Notes: generated by a model not told the origin, from the sequence alone. A DNA stretch of 64,000 bases from an uncultured Eubacteriales bacterium (GCA_902764915.1 CACWXY010000009.1:1-64000); one strand, 5' to 3'; shown: positions 1 through 9,454, counted from the first letter of the stretch. A program made the numbers and translations.

Positions 1-29
1 GCAAGTACTTTTTTCAAAAAACTGAAAAA

Positions 30-74
30 AACTTTCGGACACTGCTGATTTGCAGCAGCATCTGAAAGTTTTGG
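30..74. terminator. Hairpin at window start, possible terminator
   Basis: A 9-bp outer stem (31-39 with 61-69, one G-T pair) and a 6-bp inner stem CTGCTG/CAGCAG (42-47 with 53-58) are separated by a small symmetric loop and followed by TTTT. It lies beyond the end of the nucleotidase gene, so it may end a gene lying left of the window. No gene is visible in 1-166. Confidence 0.4.
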
Positions 75-102
75 GAACGGGTGTCTATTTTACGCTTACT
101 AT

Positions 103-159
103 GATTCCATAAGCAAAAGGCCGTGCCTTTCAGCAGGCACGGCCTTTGCTTATGGAATC
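103..159. terminator. Long perfect hairpin, bidirectional terminator
   Basis: A 24-25 bp near-perfect stem (103-127 with 136-159, one bulged base) closes a loop of about 8 nt. It ends 7 bp after the stop codon of the minus-strand 5'-nucleotidase. AT-rich outer arms and a GC-rich core fit an intrinsic terminator working in both directions. Confidence 0.75.
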
Positions 160-166
160 ATGTTCT

Positions 167-1828
167 TTACTCGTTCACGGCAACAATGCGGCCCTGTCCA
201 TAAGGATCTGCATATTCCGAACCAACCACACCGCCCAGGGTGTTACAAATATAGTCAATCAGCGCCTGAATGTCCTGCTTTACATTGTCCTGCAGAACAG
301 TGCATCCAGCAAACATGGTATATCCATCACCATTGTCTGACAGATAATAGTTGATGGACGCCAGCCGATATGCCTTTTCAGGATCCAGCGGTTTGCCGTC
401 AATCAGTACGTTGCGAACTCTGCGAGGCAACGAATCATCCACATGATCAAACATCTGATTACTATCGACCACACAGGGGGAAGGAATCGTCGGGTCTGTT
501 TCCATGGTCAAGCCGGCCACTTGGAGGAACCCGCCAAATTCTCCGGGCATGGAATGTACCGACCACTCCAGCGCATCCAGTATCTGCTGACCGGTTACCT
601 CAACAACCATCAGCTGATTGCCAAACGGATACACATTCAGGATATCGTTTATGGTGATATCACCTTTACTGATCGGCATTCGGATTCCGCCGCCGCCAAC
701 AAACGCAACGTCAGCACCACCGGACTGATCGAGATATGCATCTGCACACAGATCCCCCAGATTGGTCTCCGTTCTGCGAACAATACGCACCGGTCTGCCA
801 TCTTCGGTGGTCTCATTGGGATCATAGATAACCAGATCCACAGCAGTCTTCGCAATGACTTCCTTCAACTGTTCACTGAGTGCATCAGAGGCACTGCGTA
901 CAGCATCCGCAACTGGATTCTTCAGCCCCAGCAGCTTCGGAGCTGATATGGAGTTATTCCACGCATACAGTTCGGAAGAAATGCTTCCATCGGTGGCAAT
1001 CGTCAGCGCGCCGACATAAGCAAGCTTTGTACCACAGGCAGAACGGACAACATCTTTTCCATCCTTGTTTTTCATGACAACCTGTTCTGTATCATGACTG
1101 TGACCATCCAGCCAGGCATCAATCCCATTGGTATGCTCAATTACATCGCTGTACATCCATGGCGTAGACTCGCTCTCGTTGCCCAGATGTGCGATTACGA
1201 CAACATACTGCGCGCCTTGCGCACGAACATCATCCACTGCCTTCTGCACTGCATTGTATACGGCTTCGCCGTTCTCATCCTGCAGGAAGCCATAGATGAA
1301 TTCTCCGTCCTCATTCATGAAGTATTTCGGCGTGGAAGTGCGCAGCGTCAGAGGCGTTGTGACACCGACAAAACCAATCTTCACACCGTCGAATTCCTTG
1401 ATAATGGACGGAGGAAAAACCAGGGTGCCTTCCTTGTTGAAGTTGCAGCTGATATAGGGAAAATCTGCTTTCTCAGCAAGTTCCAAGAAACGATCCATAC
1501 CATAATTAAATTCATGATTTCCGGGAATGGCGATATCATAACCTACTGTATTCATAATATCGATGATGGCCTCACCAGTCGTCACGGTACCGATCGTTTC
1601 CCCCTGAATCGCATCGCCGTCATCCACGAGGAGCACATGATTGTTTTCCTTCAGGCTTTCCTTGATTTCGTACAGTCCGGCATAGCCCCATCCCTGGTCA
1701 ACGCCGCAGTGCACATCACTGGTATAGAGAATCACCAGATTTTTGGAAAGTGCAGGCGTTTCTTCCGCCATAGCCGCACAGTTCCACAGCAGCACACATC
1801 CCAAAAGAAGCAATAACAGTTTCTTCAT
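167..1828 (-). CDS. Secreted 5'-nucleotidase / metallophosphoesterase (UshA/YfkN family)
   Basis: This gene predicts a 553-residue exported hydrolase that removes phosphate from nucleotides outside the cell. A signal peptide covers residues 1-21 (Lys-Lys, a Leu-rich core, A-M-A before Glu-Glu). The metallophosphoesterase domain shows the metal ligands YTSDVHCG, GNHEFNYG, AHLGNES and DGHSHD. The C-terminal 5'-nucleotidase substrate domain shows FVGGGGIR and VYPFGNQ. I chose ATG 1828 because GGGAGG lies 8 nt upstream; an in-frame GTG 9 nt earlier lies in that site. There is no LPXTG or membrane tail, so the protein is probably released or loosely held. It neighbours uracil permease and PyrR, which fits salvage of external pyrimidine nucleotides. 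The exact substrate is not fixed by sequence. Confidence 0.93.
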   Translation of the reverse strand: MKKLLLLLLGCVLLWNCAAMAEETPALSKNLVILYTSDVHCGVDQGWGYAGLYEIKESLKENNHVLLVDDGDAIQGETIGTVTTGEAIIDIMNTVGYDIAIPGNHEFNYGMDRFLELAEKADFPYISCNFNKEGTLVFPPSIIKEFDGVKIGFVGVTTPLTLRTSTPKYFMNEDGEFIYGFLQDENGEAVYNAVQKAVDDVRAQGAQYVVVIAHLGNESESTPWMYSDVIEHTNGIDAWLDGHSHDTEQVVMKNKDGKDVVRSACGTKLAYVGALTIATDGSISSELYAWNNSISAPKLLGLKNPVADAVRSASDALSEQLKEVIAKTAVDLVIYDPNETTEDGRPVRIVRRTETNLGDLCADAYLDQSGGADVAFVGGGGIRMPISKGDITINDILNVYPFGNQLMVVEVTGQQILDALEWSVHSMPGEFGGFLQVAGLTMETDPTIPSPCVVDSNQMFDHVDDSLPRRVRNVLIDGKPLDPEKAYRLASINYYLSDNGDGYTMFAGCTVLQDNVKQDIQALIDYICNTLGGVVGSEYADPYGQGRIVAVNE

Positions 1829-1886
1829 TTTCTCCACCTCCCTTTTATACAGTCCGCTCTGCAGACAAGTTCCTGTTCATTATGAA

Positions 1887-1915
1887 AGTATAGCTTATTC
1901 CGTCATGAGTGGAAT
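1887..1915 (-). promoter_or_regulatory. Possible promoter of the 5'-nucleotidase gene
   Basis: On the minus strand a -10 TATACT (1887-1892) lies 17 nt after a weak -35 ATTCCA. It is placed about 60 nt before the start codon. The -35 is poor, so confidence is low. Confidence 0.35.
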
Positions 1916-1924
1916 GTTTTAGAA

Positions 1925-1951
1925 GAAAAAAGCCGCAGATAGACCTGCGGC
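1925..1951 (-). terminator. Terminator after uracil permease
   Basis: On the minus strand, GCCGCAG and CTGCGGC form a 7-bp GC-rich stem with a 6-nt loop, followed by seven T. It starts 10 nt after the permease stop codon. Confidence 0.85.
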
Positions 1952-1961
1952 CATTGATACA

Positions 1962-3293
1962 TTACACTTTCCCAAAGTTCACGGACTTGTCGCCCAGTGC
2001 ATTGGAACCGAAAACGTAGTCATTTCCGGGCAGCACCGCATTGAGAAGCACACCCACGAGGGAAGCCACAGCCAGACCGGACAGAGAAACGTTCACAGAA
2101 CCGATGGCAAAGCTGATAGCACCTGCACTGGAGAAGCTGATTCCCAGAGAAAGGGACATGATCAGCGCGGCGATAATAACATTGCGTGACTTGGTAAAGT
2201 CCACCTGGTTTTCCACCACATTCCGGACACCCACTGCGGAGATCATGCCGTACAGAATCAGGGATACGCCGCCAATGGTGGCTGTCGGCATGCAGCGGAC
2301 CAGTGCTGCAAACTTCGGGCAGAAGGAAAGAAGGACGGCAATGCCGGCTGCAATTTCCACGACCAGCGGCTCATAGACCTTGGTCAGTGCCAGAACACCT
2401 GTGTTTTCACCATATGTCGTATTCGCAGGCCCGCCGAAAACCGCTGCCATGGTTGTAGCCAGACCGTCACCAAGCAAGGTACGGTGCAAGCCGGGATCTG
2501 ATACAAAGTTCTCTCCCACCGTGGAAGAAATCGCGCAGATATCGCCGATATGTTCCATCATGGTAGCCAGAGAAATCGGAACCATGGCCACAAGAGCAGA
2601 AAGAATCAGGGAACCATCGGCTCCGCCAAAGAGTGCCAGAACAGTCTGACTCTTATGCAGCGGAATCCCGAACCAGGCTGCTTCCTTCACCTGCGTGAAG
2701 TCAACCATACCGCACAGTGCAGCGACCAGATAGGACCCGACAACACCCAGAAGAATCGGGATAATACGGATCATACCCTTGCCCCAGATATTGCAGACAA
2801 TAACAATCACTACAGCCAGCAGGGCAATCCACCAGTTGGCAGCACAGTTATTCACGGCACTGTTCGCCAGCGTAATGCCAATGCAGATGATAATGGGGCC
2901 TGTCACAATAGGCGGGAAAAAGCGCATGACCTTGCTGGGACCAAATGCTTTAAATAGGAAGGAAACCAGTACATAGATCAGTCCAGCGCATGCTACGCCA
3001 ATGCCGGCATAAGGTATCCACGCCGTACCGGTCAGACCATTGCCTTCGCACAGCGCCCGTACTGTAGCATAACCACCCAGAAACGCAAAGGAGGAACCCA
3101 GGAACGCAGGGACCTTTCTGCCCGTCAGGAAATGGAACAGAAGAGTGCCAAGACCTGCCATGAGCAGCGTAGTGGCGATGTCCAGTCCTGTCAGTGTCGG
3201 AACCAGCACTGTCGCCCCAAACATGGCAAACACATGCTGAACACCCAGTATGGCCATTTTTCCACCGGAGAGTGATTGTTTCTTTGAGTTCAT
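1962..3293 (-). CDS. uraA: Uracil permease (NCS2/UraA-type)
   Basis: This is a 443-residue membrane transporter that brings uracil into the cell with protons. The N-terminal signature GVQHVFAMFGATVLVP, the GDICAISSTVGEN segment and about 12-14 hydrophobic helices are typical of the uracil branch of the NCS2 family, and the length is usual. I chose ATG 3293 because GGAAAGGA lies 8 nt upstream; the longer reading would put the ribosome site inside the gene. It lies 83 bp after pyrR on the same strand and ends at its own terminator, so pyrR-uraA is probably one transcript under PyrR attenuation. Xanthine or another base as substrate is less likely given the PyrR context. Confidence 0.95.
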   Translation of the reverse strand: MNSKKQSLSGGKMAILGVQHVFAMFGATVLVPTLTGLDIATTLLMAGLGTLLFHFLTGRKVPAFLGSSFAFLGGYATVRALCEGNGLTGTAWIPYAGIGVACAGLIYVLVSFLFKAFGPSKVMRFFPPIVTGPIIICIGITLANSAVNNCAANWWIALLAVVIVIVCNIWGKGMIRIIPILLGVVGSYLVAALCGMVDFTQVKEAAWFGIPLHKSQTVLALFGGADGSLILSALVAMVPISLATMMEHIGDICAISSTVGENFVSDPGLHRTLLGDGLATTMAAVFGGPANTTYGENTGVLALTKVYEPLVVEIAAGIAVLLSFCPKFAALVRCMPTATIGGVSLILYGMISAVGVRNVVENQVDFTKSRNVIIAALIMSLSLGISFSSAGAISFAIGSVNVSLSGLAVASLVGVLLNAVLPGNDYVFGSNALGDKSVNFGKV

Positions 3294-3376
3294 GAAAACC
3301 ATCCTTTCCACAGTTTCAGTTCAGAAGAATCATCCTTCCCGATTCTTCCTATGTCCACCGGTTTCCCGGAGTAACA

Positions 3377-4047
<671 letters not shown>

Positions 4048-4072
4048 TTCCTTCAAAACCGTCGCAAAGCTT

Positions 4073-4100
4073 AGCATACTTCCCGCAAAACTGCAAGCAA
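4073..4100 (-). promoter_or_regulatory. Probable pyrR promoter
   Basis: On the minus strand TTGCTT, 16 nt, TATGCT. Transcription from here would begin just before the PyrR-binding element, as needed for attenuation. Confidence 0.5.
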
Positions 4101-4150
4101 AGCTTTTCTGACAATACATGTTTCCCCCTTCCGTCCCACCAAAAAAAACA

Positions 4151-4179
4151 TTGACAGTGAACGCATTTTGTTCTATTTT
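4151..4179 (+). promoter_or_regulatory. Promoter of the GntR regulator gene
   Basis: A perfect -35 TTGACA (4151-4156), a 17-nt spacer and TATTTT (4174-4179) lie 66 nt before the start codon. It is divergent from the pyrR promoter. Confidence 0.7.
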
Positions 4180-4244
4180 TGTATTCGTCGTACAGAAGAA
4201 AAACATTTTTTTCTGTACAGGGATTCCATTTGGGGGTTACACAC

Positions 4245-4937
4245 ATGCCACAGATCAGTTTTCAACCTATGCTTGAGTCACGTCCCATTCGCGAGATTGC
4301 CTATGAGATTCTCAAGCATGCGATTATTACAGGTGAAATACCCGCCGGTGAACGGATTGTGGAAACAGAGTACGCTTCCAGGCTGCACATCAGCCGGACG
4401 CCCCTGCGTGAAGCACTCAGAAAGCTGGAACGCGACGGGCTGGTCGAATATGAAATGCGTCGGGGTGTGATTGTCCGCGCCTTCACGATTTCCGATGTGG
4501 AAGAAATCTATACCATCCGAAATGCTATGGAAATGCTTACCCTGCCGGCCATCATCGAAAAAGCAACCGCAGAAGATATCGCTTCTCTGCGCGAGATACT
4601 GGCTGCCATGGACACGCTCATTGCAAGGGATGACGTGGAAAACCTGTCTCCTCTAACCCGCGCCTTTCACAGTCAGCTGACCGAGATCTGTCATCAGAAC
4701 CGGATTCTTCGTGTCATCGAAAGTCAGGACGAATATATCCGCCGTTTTTCTGCCATGGCCATACGTCAGTATCCGCGTCTTGCCGAGGCGCACAAAGAGC
4801 ACTATCAGCTGGTAGAACTGGTAGAAAAGAAGGATCTGGAAGGTTTCCGTCAGCTTATGCAGCATCACATTGAAGAAAGCAAGCAGAGCTGCCTGAAAGG
4901 TCTGGAACTGCAGCGCAAGGAGCAGAATCTCACATGA
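4245..4937 (+). CDS. GntR-family transcriptional regulator, FadR/FCD subfamily
   Basis: This 230-residue protein is predicted to bind DNA as a dimer and to respond to a small acid. Residues about 10-80 form the GntR winged helix (RPIREIAYEIL, ISRTPLREALRKLERDGLV, RRGVIV). The rest is an all-helical FCD domain with the usual conserved Arg near RNAMEM and His in RAFHSQL. ATG 4245 has GGGGG 8 nt upstream. The stop overlaps the start of the next gene by 4 nt, so it is co-transcribed with the PHP phosphatase. The effector is unknown; amino acids or sugar acids are usual for this subfamily. Confidence 0.92.
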   Translation: MPQISFQPMLESRPIREIAYEILKHAIITGEIPAGERIVETEYASRLHISRTPLREALRKLERDGLVEYEMRRGVIVRAFTISDVEEIYTIRNAMEMLTLPAIIEKATAEDIASLREILAAMDTLIARDDVENLSPLTRAFHSQLTEICHQNRILRVIESQDEYIRRFSAMAIRQYPRLAEAHKEHYQLVELVEKKDLEGFRQLMQHHIEESKQSCLKGLELQRKEQNLT

Positions 4938-5725
4938 GTCTTTCCAACTATCATACTCACACAGCCCGCTGCCATCATGCCGAGGGGACCGACGAAGCCT
5001 ATGTGCGTGCCGCACTGGAGGCGGGGTATTCGGACCTCGGTTTTTCTGATCACTGTCCCTTTCCCTATCGGACCGGTTTCGTCAGCCGGATCCGCATGCT
5101 TCCCGAAGCGCTTTCCGGATATGTGCACAGTATGCAGCATCTGGCAGATCGCTACCGCGGGCAGATTCGGCTGCATGCAGGCCTTGAAGCCGAGTATTTT
5201 CCGCGTTATCTCGACTATCTCAAGTCTCTTGCTGACCAGGGGATTGATTATCTGATTCTCGGTCAGCATTTTCTGGATTCCGATGAGGACAGCCCCTATG
5301 TAGGAAACGACAGTATGACAGATGACGGTGTACTGCGCTATGCCGAAAAAGTCTGCACTGCCATGCAGACCGGTCTGTATACGTATCTCGCGCATCCAGA
5401 TCTGTTCATGCGCTACCGGGAAGAAAACTTTACGCATGCCTGCGAACAGGCTGCCGACATGATCTGTCAGTGTGCCATGGAAACAGGAACGCCACTGGAA
5501 TATAACGTCCTGGGCCTTCATCTGCAGCTGGACGGAAAAGCCTGCGGCTATCCGTCGTCCGCTTTCTGGCACTACTGCACGCGCTACCCTGTACAGACCA
5601 TTATCGGCATCGATGCCCATGCACCGTCGCAGCTGACGGATCTGCATGTACGCCAAGAAGCAGAAAAACGGATGGCCGCGCTTGGCTATCATCCGCTTCT
5701 CTCCCTGCCTCTTCCAGAGAAATAG
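4934..5725 (+). CDS. PHP-domain phosphatase, HisK-type histidinol-phosphatase family
   Basis: A 263-residue PHP-domain hydrolase. The first metal motif NYHTHTARCHHA is at residues 5-16, GFSDHCPF follows at about 36-43, and later His/Asp motifs are HPDLFMRY and GIDAHAP. These are the trinuclear-metal ligands of the family. The closest named group is histidinol-phosphatase (HisK/HisJ), which makes L-histidinol. However, no other his gene is in the window and the gene is translationally coupled to a GntR regulator, so a different phosphate ester is possible. It ends at a strong bidirectional terminator shared with secG. Confidence 0.85.
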   Translation: MSLSNYHTHTARCHHAEGTDEAYVRAALEAGYSDLGFSDHCPFPYRTGFVSRIRMLPEALSGYVHSMQHLADRYRGQIRLHAGLEAEYFPRYLDYLKSLADQGIDYLILGQHFLDSDEDSPYVGNDSMTDDGVLRYAEKVCTAMQTGLYTYLAHPDLFMRYREENFTHACEQAADMICQCAMETGTPLEYNVLGLHLQLDGKACGYPSSAFWHYCTRYPVQTIIGIDAHAPSQLTDLHVRQEAEKRMAALGYHPLLSLPLPEK

Positions 5726-5728
5726 AAC

Positions 5729-5760
5729 AAAAAAGCGTCCGCTCACACGGACGTTTTTTT
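5729..5760. terminator. Bidirectional terminator between the PHP gene and secG
   Basis: CGTCC/GGACG stems (5736-5740, 5749-5753) are flanked by six A on the left and seven T on the right. It serves the convergent genes on both strands. Confidence 0.88.
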
Positions 5761-5777
5761 GTTCTGAAGATTTTTCC

Positions 5778-6005
5778 TTATCCAATGATCCACAGGATCA
5801 GGGACAGCACCACAAAGGCAATCGCAGATATTTTGGTGCCAAGCTGAAGCTTGCTTTCCACGGTTGCAGCCTTGGTTTTGGACATATTAGAAGTCACCTG
5901 TCCAGCAATCGTACCGAGACCGGCCGACTTGGAGGACTGAAGAAGGACGGTGACGATCATGAACAATGCCGTTAAAATCACCAGAATGGAAAGTACGATG
6001 GTCAT
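5778..6005 (-). CDS. secG: SecG, protein-export membrane subunit
   Basis: A 75-residue protein with two membrane helices (about 3-22 and 55-73) joined by a polar loop with the SecG signature LLQSSKSAGLG. It is the small auxiliary subunit of the SecYEG channel. Length and topology are normal. GAGGGGG stands 7 nt before ATG 6005, and the gene has its own promoter at 6035-6063. In many Firmicutes secG is followed by rnr and smpB; here it is the last gene before a terminator, downstream of a CDF transporter. Confidence 0.95.
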   Translation of the reverse strand: MTIVLSILVILTALFMIVTVLLQSSKSAGLGTIAGQVTSNMSKTKAATVESKLQLGTKISAIAFVVLSLILWIIG

Positions 6006-6034
6006 GACAATACCCCCTCAAAGAAATCCTGCCT

Positions 6035-6063
6035 ATGATAGCACACCGGCGCACGAAGTGCAA
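6035..6063 (-). promoter_or_regulatory. secG promoter
   Basis: On the minus strand TTGCAC (6058-6063), a 17-nt spacer and TATCAT (6035-6040) lie in the short gap after the CDF gene. This lets secG be transcribed apart from the genes upstream. Confidence 0.6.
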
Positions 6064-6086
6064 GGCACAGCGAAAAACCGGCTGTA

Positions 6087-7226
6087 TCAGGGCAAATGTT
6101 CTCTGGTATTTTCCGCCACTTCGCTGAAATAGTCAAGGTCCAGATGTACAAAAACCGTACATTCCGGATAATATTCCCGGACAATTCCTGAAAGTGCTTC
6201 CTTCATGCGCGGCCCGCTGTGCGAATCAGTGGGTATGGATACATCAAAGCTTACCCGGACTTCCCCGTTTTCCTTTTCAATATGAATGTCATGCACATGC
6301 GACATTCTTTCGATTTCCCAGGCGCGCTGTTCCAGTCGTATATGCATTTCCCTTTCCTTTGGATCCGTTTCGTCCACAGGATCTGCGTGAATGCAGATAG
6401 TAATCCCCAGTTCTCTGCGGATCTGCTGCTCCGCCTGATCAATGACTGCATGCATCTCCCGCACCGTTTTTTCGCCCTCCGTCTCCACATCCACGATAGC
6501 AATGGTACGTCCCGGTCCATAGTCATGGAGCTGCAGATCATGCACGCCCAGCACTTCCGGAAATGCCGAAAGAATTTCCACGATCCGCCTGCCGATATCC
6601 GGATTGGGCGTTCCACCCAGCAGACGGTTTCCGCTCTCGCGCAGCACGCTGATTCCTTCCCACAAAACCATCACACCTGCAGCCAGGCCAAGCCATCCGT
6701 CCAGCGGCCAATGTGCAAGTGCGCCTGCCACAAGACCCAGCAGGAGGAAAAAGGTGACCACCGCATCAGAAAGCGAATCCCGGCTTTCCGCCTGCAATGA
6801 CAGACTATCCAGCTTTCTTCCCGCATGCCGCTGCATAAAAAACAGTGTCACCTTCACAAGAACAGAGCACAGAAGCGTTATGATCAGAACAGGTGAAATA
6901 CTTTTCTCTTCCGGGGCCCGAATGGAAGCCAGAGAGGACCGCAGCACTTCCAGCGCCATCATGAATATCAGAAATCCCACAACCAGCGCAGAGATATACT
7001 CCATACGCCCATGGCCATAGGGATGTTCCCGGTCTTCCGGTTTTCCTGCAATATACGCAGACAGAAGGATCACAGCTGAGCCGAAAGCGTCCGAGAGATT
7101 ATTCGCCGCGTCGCCTGTTACGGCAATAGACTGGCTTCGCATGCCCACAATTGCCTTGACAAGGGCCAGCCCAAGATTCACAGCCAGCCCAATCAGTGCG
7201 AATTTTCGAATGGTTCTGTCCCGCAT
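6087..7226 (-). CDS. Cation diffusion facilitator (CDF) family metal exporter
   Basis: A 379-residue inner-membrane transporter predicted to export Zn, Mn or Fe ions against protons. Residues about 10-200 hold six membrane helices. The metal-site patterns are GDAANNLSDAFGS in helix 2 and SRDSLSDAVV in helix 5, and HPYGHGRMEY is in the loop. The C-terminal part (about 205-300) is a ZT-dimer domain. A further 75 or so residues form a second, duplicated ferredoxin-like region. The start overlaps the CCA-enzyme gene by 34 bp and GGGAG lies 8 nt upstream of ATG 7226, so the pair is coupled. The metal cannot be told from sequence. Confidence 0.92.
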   Translation of the reverse strand: MRDRTIRKFALIGLAVNLGLALVKAIVGMRSQSIAVTGDAANNLSDAFGSAVILLSAYIAGKPEDREHPYGHGRMEYISALVVGFLIFMMALEVLRSSLASIRAPEEKSISPVLIITLLCSVLVKVTLFFMQRHAGRKLDSLSLQAESRDSLSDAVVTFFLLLGLVAGALAHWPLDGWLGLAAGVMVLWEGISVLRESGNRLLGGTPNPDIGRRIVEILSAFPEVLGVHDLQLHDYGPGRTIAIVDVETEGEKTVREMHAVIDQAEQQIRRELGITICIHADPVDETDPKEREMHIRLEQRAWEIERMSHVHDIHIEKENGEVRVSFDVSIPTDSHSGPRMKEALSGIVREYYPECTVFVHLDLDYFSEVAENTREHLP

Positions 7227-8551
7227 AGCTCATACTCCCGATATTTTGTCCAAGCAAGATTCATCAATGCTTCTTTTTCATTGGAAGCCGTACCGTTCAT
7301 GACTTCTTCCAGAAGCCTGTCCAGCACAATGCCGATCTCCGGTCCTCTGGGGATGCCGATATTCATGAGATCACGTCCCTTGATCGCCAGGTCCCGCAGA
7401 GAAAAACACACATGATCTGCAATAAGCCCGTCAAGGGCTTTACGGATCGCATCTGTTTCTTTCCGGACTTGCTCAGCTTCTCCGTCACGTTCCGTCAGCC
7501 AGCGCGCTTCCTGAAAATCGATCAAATGCCGCAGATTCTTTTCGCCCAGCTGATGAAGCTGATGGATAAGCTGTATTCTGTCAGCAGAAAGCATCAGCAG
7601 CTGATTCAGAATCAATGAATGCACTACGGTCTGCAGTTCTCTTTCAGGATGAAGCCGTGCCAGCATCCGCTCTGCCATTTCGGCAGACCGCTGAACCGAT
7701 ACCGCTTCGGATACAGAAGCGTCCGTAAATCCGAGCGCATGAAACAGAAGCGCCAGTCGAATCTTTCTGTCAGCAAGTGCATGTTTCACACACCGGACAG
7801 AATAATCATAGAGGGAACCGCCGCCTGTCCAGGGGCAGTGTACTTCCCTCGCAAGATCCGGAAAAACCGCACTGAGAACATCCGGATACAGCGAAAGGAC
7901 ACTTGCAGCATTTCTGCCGCAGAGAAGCTTGCCCAGCTCAGTATAAATCCGCTCGCCTGCCACCTGATCCAGGGTTCCCGCCAACGTCCGAACGCCCTCT
8001 TCTGTCTCCGCATCCAGCGGAAAGCCCAGGACGGCAGAAAAGCGAAGTGCCCGCAGAATCCGAAGGGCATCCTCGTCGAACCGGTGCCTGGCGTGCCCTA
8101 CACAGCGGATAATGCCTCTATCCAGATCCTTTTCTCCGCCAAACGGGTCTTCCAGTCCACGCTCCGGATGCCATGCCATGGCATTGATAGTCAGATCCCG
8201 TCGAGAAAGGTCCTGCCGAATGTCCTTCACGAACAGAACCCGGTCCGGATGCCGATGATCGGTATATTCTCCATCAATGCGATACGCTGTAATCTCATAC
8301 GGAACATGATGCAGCACGACTGTCAGTGTCCCATGCTGAAGGCCCGTTTCCACCACATGCTCACCTGCAAAGACTGCCTGCATCTGCGCGGGCGAAGCGC
8401 TGGTGCACAGGTCCCAGTCCTTCGGCGCATGTCCCAGCATGGCATCCCGCACACAGCCGCCCACGGCCCACGCCTCATAGCCGCTGGATTCCAGGCGTCG
8501 GATGACAGCAATGACATCCTCCGGGACCGGAATTCCTCTGATTTCATACAT
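7193..8551 (-). CDS. cca: CCA tRNA nucleotidyltransferase (class II)
   Basis: A 452-residue enzyme that adds or repairs the 3' CCA end of tRNAs. The N-terminal nucleotidyltransferase head shows AWAVGGCVRDAMLG and the acidic DWDLCTS pair. It also shows SRRDLTINAMAWHP and the RNA-binding segment HRFDEDALRILRALRFSA. The following region resembles an HD domain but is degenerate: LFHALG lacks the Asp of the HD pair. ATG 8551 is preceded by GAGGGGG at 8 nt; an upstream in-frame ATG has no such site. It has its own promoter and is the first gene of a cca-CDF(-secG) unit. A poly(A) polymerase role is less likely in this lineage. Confidence 0.92.
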   Translation of the reverse strand: MYEIRGIPVPEDVIAVIRRLESSGYEAWAVGGCVRDAMLGHAPKDWDLCTSASPAQMQAVFAGEHVVETGLQHGTLTVVLHHVPYEITAYRIDGEYTDHRHPDRVLFVKDIRQDLSRRDLTINAMAWHPERGLEDPFGGEKDLDRGIIRCVGHARHRFDEDALRILRALRFSAVLGFPLDAETEEGVRTLAGTLDQVAGERIYTELGKLLCGRNAASVLSLYPDVLSAVFPDLAREVHCPWTGGGSLYDYSVRCVKHALADRKIRLALLFHALGFTDASVSEAVSVQRSAEMAERMLARLHPERELQTVVHSLILNQLLMLSADRIQLIHQLHQLGEKNLRHLIDFQEARWLTERDGEAEQVRKETDAIRKALDGLIADHVCFSLRDLAIKGRDLMNIGIPRGPEIGIVLDRLLEEVMNGTASNEKEALMNLAWTKYREYELCGTEPFENSH

Positions 8552-8585
8552 ATGACTTTCCCCCTCTCGGGATATCAGCAGATGC

Positions 8586-8615
8586 ATTGTACTGCACGCG
8601 CTGCCGGAAAGTCAA
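8586..8615 (-). promoter_or_regulatory. cca promoter
   Basis: On the minus strand TTGACT (8610-8615), an 18-nt spacer and TACAAT (8586-8591) lie 35 nt before the start codon. Confidence 0.65.
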
Positions 8616-8721
8616 AAGAAGAGCATGCACAGGGTGAATTTCATGTTCGCTGCCTTTGCAGAAAGCCTGAAAAAAAATCCAAAAAAAATTTACAAACCGC
8701 AGAAAATCCTTGAAAAATCGG

Positions 8722-8750
8722 TTTACAAAACTTCTTCATTATGTTAATAT
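8722..8750 (+). promoter_or_regulatory. Promoter of the alpha ribosomal operon
   Basis: TTTACA (8722-8727), a 17-nt spacer and TAATAT (8745-8750). It is AT-rich upstream, with A and T tracts at 8670-8720 that may act as an UP element. It is the only good promoter before rpsM. Confidence 0.75.
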
Positions 8751-8756
8751 GGGTTG

Positions 8757-9014
8757 GTTATCGCGAGGTCTGACCTGTGGGCGGCTGTATGCGTATCTCC
8801 TGCGCGTTCTCCATGGGTCTTTCCGATAGATACTGGTGCATTTCTTCCCTGTTCCTTCCAACTTTGACAGGCGAAGGGATGCCGCCGCGCGCCTGCTTTC
8901 ACCAGGAGACGGCAAGTCAGCGGGGACATGTTGTCCGGGGTGGGTTGCCCGGGACAGAGGTTGTTCCCGTTTCCCAGGAATAGCTGTTCAGAGAACAGCG
9001 AAGCACATTTTGGA
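8757..9014 (+). promoter_or_regulatory. Structured 5' leader of the alpha operon
   Basis: About 260-270 nt of untranslated RNA precede rpsM. Successive hairpins can be drawn: CCTG...CAGG near 8902, CCGGG...CCCGG around 8935-8952, GGGACA...TGTTCCC around 8951-8967, and a perfect 7-bp GCTGTTC/GAACAGC at 8983-8999. No rpmJ or infA is present, and the short reading frames here resemble nothing known. Ribosomal operons often carry autoregulatory leaders (S4 for alpha operons), so that role is plausible but unproved. Confidence 0.55.
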
Positions 9015-9028
9015 GGTGTTTAACACAC

Positions 9029-9406
9029 ATGGCACGCATTGCGGGCGTTGACCTGCCCAGAGAAAAGCGCGTGGAGGTCGGCCTGACCTACATTTATGGC
9101 ATTGGCCTCAAGACTTCCCAGAAGTTGCTCGCAGATGTCGGCATTAGCCCCGACACCCGAGTCAAGGATCTCTCCGAGACCGAAATCAGCAAGCTGCGTG
9201 ACTACATCGAGCACAACCTGAAGGTAGAAGGCGATCTTCGTCGTGAGGTTTCCCTCAACATCAAGCGCCTGACCGAAATCGGTTGTTATCGCGGTGTTCG
9301 TCATCGTCGCGGGCTTCCGGTTCGCGGTCAGAACACCAAGCAGAATGCTCGTACCCGCAAGGGCCCGAAGCGGACCATTGCAGGCAAGAAAAAGGCCACC
9401 AAGTAA
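9029..9406 (+). CDS. rpsM: Ribosomal protein S13
   Basis: A 125-residue small-subunit head protein contacting 16S rRNA and the P-site tRNA. It shows [16 protein letters not shown], the helix-two-turn-helix segment and the C-terminal basic tail with [23 protein letters not shown] lies before ATG 9029. It is the first gene of the operon rpsM-rpsK-rpsD-rpoA-rplQ; the usual Firmicute neighbours infA and rpmJ are missing upstream. Confidence 0.99.
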   Translation: MARIAGVDLPREKRVEVGLTYIYGIGLKTSQKLLADVGISPDTRVKDLSETEISKLRDYIEHNLKVEGDLRREVSLNIKRLTEIGCYRGVRHRRGLPVRGQNTKQNARTRKGPKRTIAGKKKATK

Positions 9407-9454
9407 GCCTTAAGTGAATGACGCCCGTTGTTTTCGGGCACGGAGGGAATATTC

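Noticed and set aside
1750..1828. Lipoprotein signal in the 5'-nucleotidase (L-L-G-C or L-W-N-C)
   Set aside because: The hydrophobic stretch before the first Cys is too short and the second lacks a proper lipobox; A-M-A before Glu fits signal peptidase I better.
8777..8983. 68-codon open frame in the alpha-operon leader
   Set aside because: No ribosome site, no resemblance to rpmJ, infA or any protein I know; the region folds into hairpins.
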